A stretch of DNA of 64,000 nucleotides from contig OY755242.1 in NCBI GenBank assembly GCA_963576725.1, positions 21,511,315 through 21,575,314 of the forward strand, in the 5' to 3' direction. The DNA comes from Azorinus chamasolen. Taxonomy: Eukaryota; Mollusca; Bivalvia; Cardiida; Solecurtidae. Below are positions 62,201 to 64,000 of the stretch, piece after piece; positions within the stretch are counted from its first letter, which is position 1; the number at the start of each line of letters is the position of its first letter. The translations under genes and the position numbers were made by a program. A model generated the notes under the pieces. It had not been told where the DNA came from. It saw only the letters and a program-made list of their open reading frames with translations, and did no database searches.

Positions 62201-62878
62201 ATTTCACTACCTGTCGAATTTCATTGGAAAAACAATATTGTTGCGGCGGTGATTAGTGATTTCAAACAGCCTGGACATGGATGAGACACAGAGATACTCT
62301 GTGTCTCATCTGGATCCAGGCTGCTTGCAAATCTACGGTTGTGATTAACAGACGAAGGATAATGAGAGAATTACTCACTCTTTCATAGTCACTGTTAATA
62401 AAAAAAAAAAGAAAAGAATGTTTAAGCGATATAAGAAAAATTGTACAGCTCAACCTCTACTTCGCATATCAAATGCATGCAAGCGACATATCGGCGTAGT
62501 TGTATAATAATTTTAATAAATAATATAATTTATATACCAACATGTGTGAATAATTATATCTAATTGTGTGGTGAAAGTGCCGGGTAGCGAAATGACTTCC
62601 CGTAGTGGAGCGAAATGGCTGTAGCGTAATGGTCAGGGTAACGAAATAGGGTAGCGAAACGCTGAGTAGCGAAACGTGCTTAAATCCAAATGAACTATGG
62701 CAATTTGTTTTTATTTTTAATATAACTTACTAATGAGAAGTTTCTTGAAGACGTTCTTATCTAATTTTGTCAGGGGTTTGATCATCGCCTTCACCTCAGC
62801 TGGGATTTTAGCACCATAAAATGGCGTTCTGTCCGCAGCTGATGACTTGCCACTTCCCGTTACCTGTATAACCGACAT
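42690..62878 (-). CDS. COMMD5: COMM domain-containing protein 5, seven coding exons
   Basis: Seven minus-strand exons join in phase to 220 residues: 62878-62731, 61186-61026, 59078-59050, 56005-55955, 55280-55185, 47638-47563, 42791-42690. All introns are GT-AG. The product matches the COMMD5 plan: an N-terminal helical domain (about residues 20-130, with RTPFYGAKIPAEVKAM at 17-32 and ALRLPIASLKQE near 92-103), then a COMM domain from about residue 147 with the hallmark FKWRVDVGIST (151-161, Trp153) and the C-terminal block VPVAKFHELRYNVAFVLKEM (188-207). Length is close to the vertebrate protein (about 224). Family knowledge: COMMD proteins form a heterodecameric ring in the Commander complex, which recycles endosomal membrane cargo. 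The start is the first ATG before the conserved block. No frameshift or stop is seen, so the gene is likely functional. Introns (1544, 1947, 3044, 674, 7546 and 4771 nt) are full of foldback transposons. Confidence 0.93.
43251..43646. mobile_element. HP-B array with three partial cores
   Basis: TTAACCCTTTCCCTCATATA to AGGGTTAA. Cores GACGACTCCTACGGAAGCTG and GAAGGCTGCTATAGAAGCTG are followed by a truncated third, separated by TTCTACAGTTTTTGTCAAAG repeats. Confidence 0.65.
44180..44400. mobile_element. HP-C foldback
   Basis: Right end AGCATGCAAAGAGTTAA. Core AAACAGTTTGGATCCTGATG pairs with CATCTGGATCCAAACTGTTT. The left end is decayed, so the start is approximate. Confidence 0.65.
44477..44660. 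mobile_element. HP-B foldback, right end lost
   Basis: TTAACCCTTAATTTCCCTCA. The core reads GGTGGCTCCTGTAGGATCAG with the return arm mostly missing. It ends in AT-rich sequence without GGGTTAA. Confidence 0.55.
44687..44741. repeat. Short hairpin
   Basis: CAGTTATCTCCCTTTGTCCC pairs with GGGACAAGGGAAATAACTG. Confidence 0.65.
45284..45520. mobile_element. MITE with ends GGGTAGTTGTGTGACTTTTT
   Basis: Inverted ends and an inner pair TGTGACTAGTCCCACAAG/CTTGTGGGACTAGT. Contains three 24-bp repeats (TGGCCAGGTTAATGTCACAA, 45416-45478). It sits inside the microsatellite-bearing end of the tandem-core element. No clear target duplication. Confidence 0.65.
45636..45707. mobile_element. HP-V foldback copy 3
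   Basis: CTCCACCAAACCCTTTGTTG to GTTTTGTGGAGAAATCATG, directly after the tandem-core element. Confidence 0.5.
45918..46126. mobile_element. HP-A foldback copy 7
   Basis: TTAACCCATTCTCTCCTACT to GGAATGTGTTAA. Core dyad GCTCCATAGGAGC. Confidence 0.82.
46142..46396. mobile_element. HP-B foldback
   Basis: TTAACCCTTTCTCTGTTCTG to GGGAGGCTTAAGGGTTTAA. Core GACGGCTCCTATAGGAGCCA. Begins 16 bp after the previous HP-A. Confidence 0.8.
46690..47105 (-). pseudogene. LINE reverse-transcriptase fragment, frameshifted
   Basis: Minus-strand pieces in changing frames follow the order of a non-LTR RT domain: NWRSFSLTCIF.RIIEH, QHGFRDRNF-like, DFVKAFDRLNHLKLL (about 46870-46926), VVIDGE, then HQGSVLRALCFLIYI (about 46700-46757). 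The catalytic FADD box was not found. It lies in COMMD5 intron 6, on the same strand as the gene. The type (CR1/Jockey-like) is inferred from the NYRPxSLT and QHGFR blocks. Confidence 0.6.
47281..47507. mobile_element. HP-A foldback copy 8
   Basis: TTGACCCATTCCCTCATACG to GGAAAGGGTTAA. Core CTTGCTCCTATATGAGCAAA. Its end is 56 bp from COMMD5 exon 6. Confidence 0.8.
47563..47638 (-). CDS. COMMD5: COMMD5 exon 6
   Basis: 76 nt coding (S)VLNRVLEPTVLMEMTLTDG and NIHTFE, beta strands of the COMM domain. The acceptor is GCTTTCAG and the donor GAG|GTAAGA. It is isolated between a 7.5-kb and a 4.8-kb intron. Confidence 0.92.
47639..48142. other. Start of COMMD5 intron 5, little recognisable
   Basis: Only a relic terminus GAGCCTTCGGCTCAGGTGAG (about 47941-47962), as in tandem-core elements. 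Confidence 0.4.
48143..49454 (+). mobile_element. Tandem-core element, copy 2 (twin of 33258-34716)
   Basis: Same start CTAGAGGTTTTTGTCACAAA, same units and same terminal hairpin ATGTCTCCCCCATATAAAT. The first ~590 bp differ from copy 1 at only scattered positions; copy 2 has one fewer unit. Lies in COMMD5 intron 5, antisense to the gene. Confidence 0.78.
49455..50340 (+). mobile_element. Second, older tandem-core element fused to the twin
   Basis: Units GGGCAATAACTCC (49530, 49680), then CATTGTGACCTTGACCTTTG units (about 49840, 50010, 50160), then a GACAGACAGACGG tract (50295-50312). Confidence 0.55.
50345..50540. mobile_element. HP-S copy 3, truncated, fused to an HP-B half
   Basis: HP-B sequence CAGAGCAGACCCTGATCA runs directly into GGGTCCATGCTTATAAAAC. 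The hairpin is complete on its left, but the right arm stops after AAAGCTTGAGAACTAA. Confidence 0.6.
50676..50904. mobile_element. HP-A foldback copy 9
   Basis: TTAACCCTTTACCGTATAGG to GGAAAGGGTTAA. Core ATTTGCTCCTATAGGAGCAA. Confidence 0.83.
51194..51407. mobile_element. HP-C foldback with perfect ends
   Basis: TTAACTCTTTGCACGCTA and TAGCGTGCAAAGAGTTAA are perfect inverted repeats. Core AGACGCCGCATAATGCGGTG between GGATCC palindromes. Confidence 0.85.
51648..51837. mobile_element. HP-C foldback, degraded
   Basis: TTAACTCTATGCAAACTATA to AGTATGCAAAAGGTTA. The GGATCC/AGATCC dyad is partly kept. Confidence 0.55.
51897..52089. mobile_element. HP-T foldback with TA duplication
   Basis: CAGTGCTACCCCTCCAAACC...GGGGTTTCACTG, TA at both sides. 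Core AAGCAGAAAGCTCC and GGAGCTTTCTTCTTG with TGATGCAGGGTGAAAGTCAA arms. Confidence 0.78.
52490..52810 (+). repeat. 46-bp minisatellite, seven copies
   Basis: Unit CAGTGGCAAAAGAGTGATCC followed by CATACTAAAAACAGTC and TATACATGTG. Starts at 52490, 52536, 52582, 52628, 52674, 52720 and 52766. Two variant sites (CATACT/CATATT, ATGTG/ATGCA) alternate among units. In COMMD5 intron 5. Confidence 0.95.
52922..53151. mobile_element. HP-A foldback copy 10
   Basis: TTAACCCATTCCCTCATAGG to GAGGAAAGGATGAA. Core CATTTACTCCCATAGGAACA. Confidence 0.8.
53200..53236 (+). repeat. AAT microsatellite
   Basis: About 12 copies of AAT. Confidence 0.95.
53381..53628. mobile_element. HP-B foldback
   Basis: TTAACCCTTTCCTTCATATA to GGGAAAGAGTTAA. 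Core ACAGCTCCTGTAGGAGCCA. Confidence 0.82.
53779..53962. mobile_element. HP-D foldback, return arm deleted
   Basis: TTAACCCTTACTGTGCGGG to TTGTAAGGGTTAA. Interior AGAGGGCTCCTAAGTTTGTC lacks the second hairpin arm present at 32233-32445. Confidence 0.7.
54166..54369. mobile_element. HP-T foldback nested in an HP-Bv copy
   Basis: CACTAGAACCTCTCTATAAC...GAGAGGTTTTACTG, TA on both sides. The flanks GGCAGAAACTG and TAATCATATCTATA are consecutive in uninterrupted HP-Bv copies. Core AACACTCCTATAGGAGCGTT. Confidence 0.83.
54514..54759. mobile_element. HP-Bv foldback
   Basis: TTAACCCTTTACTCCGTGAA to CTAAAGGATTAA. Core GATGGTTCCAACAGAAGTTG. Contains GGCCATGGCAGAAACTGTAG. Confidence 0.75.
54885..55119. 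mobile_element. HP-A foldback copy 11
   Basis: TGAACCCCTTCCTCCATAAA to GGAACGGGTTAA. Core CATTTGCTCCTATAGGAGCA. The left TTAA has mutated. Confidence 0.8.
55185..55280 (-). CDS. COMMD5: COMMD5 exon 5
   Basis: 96 nt, phases 1/2. It encodes the linker and the start of the COMM domain, including FKWRVDVGIST. The acceptor is TTTTTTAG and the donor AG|GTAAGA. An HP-A foldback ends only about 65 bp away, at 55119, in the next intron. Confidence 0.92.
55297..55408 (+). repeat. 24-bp minisatellite, five copies
   Basis: Unit AGAATCATTACCATAGGTGA plus CAAC, alternating with ...ATGGGTAGCAAC. Begins 16 bp from COMMD5 exon 5, in intron 4. Confidence 0.9.
55472..55572. mobile_element. HP-V foldback copy 4
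   Basis: CATTTCTCCCCAAACCCTAT to GTGTTCATTGGAGAAACAA, with GTTGTGGCCAATCTT/AAAGTGATCACAAC inside. Confidence 0.55.
55770..55853. mobile_element. HP-Bv right half
   Basis: CATTATTCATGACGTAAATC to GAGGAAAGGGTTAA. The left part is missing. Confidence 0.5.
55955..56005 (-). CDS. COMMD5: COMMD5 exon 4
   Basis: 51 nt coding (Q)IPSEFHTDLASVVFGS(R). DLASVVFGS is strongly conserved in COMMD5. The acceptor is CTTCCAG and the donor AG|GTATTC, weaker than consensus. Confidence 0.9.
56155..56703. mobile_element. HP-B copy split by a Tigger-like element
   Basis: Left part ATTTCAATACCTACTGAATA and right part GTTATAATGAAATATGCAAG flank the insertion at 56203-56520 and are contiguous in other HP-B copies. 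Core GATGGCTCCTATAGGAGCCA, end GGAAAGGGTTAA. Confidence 0.78.
56203..56520. mobile_element. Tigger-like MITE with TA duplication
   Basis: CAGTTGAACTTTGATATCTC...GATAACTCGAAC-type inverted ends, TA at 56201-2 and 56521-2. The centre is again GAAAGCTCCTACAGGAGCTT between GTACAGGTCTACAGTAATG arms. 318 bp. Confidence 0.82.
56750..57004. mobile_element. HP-B fragment followed by a reduced HP-T
   Basis: 56750-56843 has TTTCCTCAGAAAAATGC and a broken GCTCCTGAGTAAGG core. HP-T at 56844-57004 has ends CAGTGAAAAAACCC and GGAGTTTTACTG with TA flanks and a core without its dyad. Confidence 0.6.
57271..57520. mobile_element. HP-B foldback, complete
   Basis: TTAACCCTTTCCCTGTTCTG to GGGAAAGGGTTAA. Core GACGGCTCCTCTAGGAGCCG. 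A useful reference copy, 250 bp. Confidence 0.85.
57521..57837. other. Nothing recognised (COMMD5 intron 3)
   Basis: AT-rich spacer between foldbacks. Confidence 0.4.
57838..58107. mobile_element. HP-Bv foldback
   Basis: TTAACCCTTTACCTAATACA. Two GCAAACAGAGTAGA motifs; core GATGGCTCCTATAGGAGCCA. The right end merges with HP-A copy 12. Confidence 0.65.
58107..58360. mobile_element. HP-A foldback copy 12
   Basis: TTTACTCCTTCCGCCATAAA to GGTAATGAGTTAA. Core dyad GCTCCATAGGAGC. Confidence 0.78.
58361..59049. other. Decayed HP-B core, otherwise nothing (COMMD5 intron 3)
   Basis: 58525-58610 contains AGACAGCTCGTGTAGGAGTC with CAGACC/GGATCTGC arms, an old HP-B relic. Confidence 0.4.
59050..59078 (-). 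CDS. COMMD5: COMMD5 exon 3 (29-nt microexon)
   Basis: Only 29 nt, coding LFKEDLQEI plus two bases. The acceptor is CATTCCAG and the donor CA|GTAAGT. It is placed by its exact fit to the family block between SLKQE and IPSEF and by matching phases on both sides. Automated predictors could easily miss it. Confidence 0.88.
59079..59995. other. COMMD5 intron 2, 3'-side sequence without genes
   Basis: Holds a tandem-core relic (about 59520-59660, AGAGCCATAACTCC), a GAT microsatellite (59818-59839) and a GCAT microsatellite (59855-59870). Short frames on both strands reflect these repeats. Confidence 0.45.
59996..60220. mobile_element. HP-Bv foldback with reduced core
   Basis: ATCCTTTCCATCATATACAT to GGGAAAGGGTTAA. 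Core stops at CAGACAGCTCTTGTTTG. Confidence 0.65.
60760..60968. mobile_element. HP-T foldback
   Basis: CAGTAGAACCTGTCCTAAGC...AAGACAGGTTTTACTG; left flank TA, right flank mutated to CA. Core GAAAATAATCCTATAGGAGC and TAATGCAGGGCAAAAATAAT arms. Confidence 0.78.
61026..61186 (-). CDS. COMMD5: COMMD5 exon 2
   Basis: 161 nt, residues 50-103, ending ALRLPIASLKQE. The acceptor is TTTCAG and the donor GAG|GTAAGT. It completes codon 50 (A+TT = Ile). It encodes most of the N-terminal helical domain. Confidence 0.92.
61379..61606. mobile_element. HP-Bv foldback, right end cut by HP-T
   Basis: TGACCCTATACTCCATGAAT, core GAGCTCTTACAGGAGTCATC, then AGTGGAG at the HP-T junction. The expected GGGTTAA is missing. 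Confidence 0.6.
61609..61816. mobile_element. HP-T foldback with TA duplication
   Basis: CAGTAAAACCTCTCTATAAA...GAGAGGTTTTACTG, TA at 61607-8 and 61817-8. Core GAACGTTCCTATAGGAGCAT. In COMMD5 intron 1. Confidence 0.84.
61855..61923 (+). repeat. GGGTACGTTTTGAC repeated four times
   Basis: Direct copies start near 61855, 61876, 61892 and 61909 with short variable spacers. Confidence 0.85.
62099..62676. mobile_element. Foldback built of TTTCGCTACCCTGACC motifs
   Basis: The left arm (62099-62221) has several copies of TTTCGCTACC or TTTCACTACC; the right arm (62575-62676) has the inverse GGTAGCGAAA. Between them lies a separate HP-C-like hairpin (62264-62328, GATGAGACACAGAG core). In COMMD5 intron 1, 55 bp from exon 1. 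Confidence 0.7.
62731..62878 (-). CDS. COMMD5: COMMD5 exon 1
   Basis: Codes for residues 1-49 plus one base of codon 50, starting MSVIQVTGSG and ending KNVFKKLLI. The donor is A|GTAAGT. The GSGKS string looks like a P-loop but is not part of any nucleotide-binding fold here. An ETS-like CCGGAT and a GC-rich CCGCCC lie about 95-110 bp upstream. Confidence 0.93.
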
Positions 62879-63060
62879 TTTCAAAGCTCATTTGAAGACA
62901 AGCATCGCGTATCTTACTCCGGCACTTTCAAGTTTGCCGTGATTGATCTGATTACTTTCTTTTTCCTTTCACCGCCCACAACCGGATGTAAAAGTTTACA
63001 ACAAGCTTGAACCCCGCTTCAGTTCCCATTCTATTTAAAATGTATAAGGCGCAAATCAAA
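62879..63060 (-). promoter_or_regulatory. Probable COMMD5 promoter / 5'UTR
   Basis: Region directly upstream of the COMMD5 ATG. On the gene strand it holds an ETS-like ATCCGGTT (62981-62990) beside a GC-box-like GGGCGG (62971-62980), common in TATA-less housekeeping promoters. No TATA box is seen. The assignment rests on position and these two motifs only. Confidence 0.35.
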
Positions 63061-64000
63061 AGCCGACAACCAATTTAATCGGAACACTTCCGTTTATCTC
63101 AGCGGATTTAGTCACATGAAATGTTTGTGTAAACATTTGAATCAGTACACGCATGCTTATTTACCCGTGACTCAATAACAAAAAGCAGACAGAAAGAGCT
63201 CCTTAGATAAGTTTTATACTACTGTCTTGCTTGCAAGACTCAAAGAAGGACTTGGCCTAAGGAAACTGGACATCCGTGTACACTCTAAAACTGAAGAATG
63301 GCTGATGATCTGAGATCAAGGTATCCTTATGCCCACCATGACTCTGCCCTAATTCAGTTTTAATTCTGTGTTAACCACTTTTTGCCAATATCTCTCTTGA
63401 GATCTACATAATGACATACCTGTCAAGGGTCAGAACGCGTTAAGAGTGATATTAATAGCTGGGGTCCAAAGGCCCCCATGTAGCTCCTGATTAAGGTTTA
63501 AATACTGCCATTTTAAAGACGTGACAAAGCCTTTTCCTGACCGCTTATTAGATCACCGTTTGTTGTGCATGACATAACATCGATTCGGCTTAATCAATGG
63601 GTCGTAATCGGCACATTGTGGCAATTATGAGCTGATTTAAGGGGGTTTGAAGGCAATTCAGAAAATGCTAGTGTGACACTGAACTAAGCGTGTGAGCGTG
63701 ATTTAGACATAAAATGCATGTGACACATGCAGTGCATGTGTCTTGACAGGTATGTAATCAGGTTTATACTGGTGGCCTCAAGTAGTGCACACATAATTTC
63801 TATAGACCAATACAGGTCCTTGGAAACAGCTTTTGATAAGTGTGGAACAATTCACAAGTCTTGATCACTGTCACAGATCACATGAAACCAGGTCAACATA
63901 AATTATTAATGCTTACACCTCCAAAAATGTGCCACAACAAACAGTGCCACTGAGTCCCAGATCAGATGCTGCCTTTTCAAGACTGCGTCCGATGAGGAAC
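63061..64000. other. COMMD5 upstream flank; possible divergent first exon
   Basis: ATG at 63298 opens MADDLRSR followed by AG|GTATCC, a plausible donor (63321), on the plus strand and divergent from COMMD5. No family can be read from eight residues. Nothing else recognised. Confidence 0.2.

Noticed and set aside
62731..62878. ATP-binding P-loop (GSGKS) in the COMMD5 N-terminus
   Set aside because: Lies in a disordered leader of a family with no nucleotide-binding fold; coincidence.

Overview
The window is animal nuclear DNA, AT-rich and dominated by repeats. It is most likely from a bivalve mollusc. Three things point there: elements made of tandem ~150-bp units that end in GACA/GACG microsatellites (the layout described for bivalve 'pearl' and Helitron-type elements); end sequences such as AGCTCACC...GGTGAGCT with CAAGAGGGCC; and a transposon-type integrase family common in invertebrates. 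The species cannot be named. No bacterial, organellar or CRISPR feature was seen. Most open frames fall inside repeats and are chance.

One host gene is clear. COMMD5 lies on the minus strand from 62878 to 42690. It has seven coding exons totalling 663 nt (220 residues), with matching splice phases throughout and a poly(A) signal just after the stop. Its product is a COMM-domain subunit of the endosomal Commander complex. The locus covers 20 kb because its six introns are packed with small foldback transposons.

The second protein gene is an integrase-like (DDE) gene on the minus strand, 21533-17105. A helix-turn-helix exon and a catalytic exon are separated by a 3.1-kb intron, and there is a probable 1-nt frameshift near its start. 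Two decayed transposase/RT pieces are also present: a PIF/Harbinger nuclease end at 8486-8752 and a LINE reverse transcriptase at 46690-47105, inside COMMD5 intron 6.

Layout: 1-9 kb, relics of tandem-core elements, one copy of a segmental duplication (2511-4890), foldbacks and the Harbinger piece. 9.5-11.3 kb, a tandem-core element. 11.4-16.7 kb, foldbacks and a pair of 270-bp inverted repeats 3.2 kb apart. 17-21.5 kb, the integrase gene. 21.6-26 kb, a degenerate minisatellite and a three-copy foldback with long poly-T/poly-G tracts. 27-32.5 kb, nested foldbacks and the second duplication copy (30177-31719). 33.3-34.7 kb, a tandem-core element with a near twin at 48.1-49.5 kb. 36.6-37.2 kb, a TAGA-type microsatellite. 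39-62.9 kb, foldback swarms through and around COMMD5.

Family names used below are mine. HP-A: TTAA ends, core GCTCCTATAGGAGC flanked by ATTTATCACAATGG. HP-B and variant HP-Bv: TTAA ends, core GGCTCCTATAGGAGCC flanked by AGATCAGAC and GCAAACAGAG. HP-C: TTAA ends, AACTCTTTGCACGCT or CCCTTTCGCTGCC arms, core TTTGGATCC...GGATCCAAA. HP-D: TTAA ends, CCCTTAC arms. HP-E: TTAA ends with CCCTTTACTCC and an HP-T-like core. HP-T: TA target, ends CAGTAAAACCTCTC, core GCAGAAAGCTCC...GGAGC. HP-S: ends GGTCCATGCTTATAA. HP-V: ends CATTTCTCCACCAAACC. The main new observation is that families with different ends and target sites carry the same central dyad, CTCCTATAGGAG.
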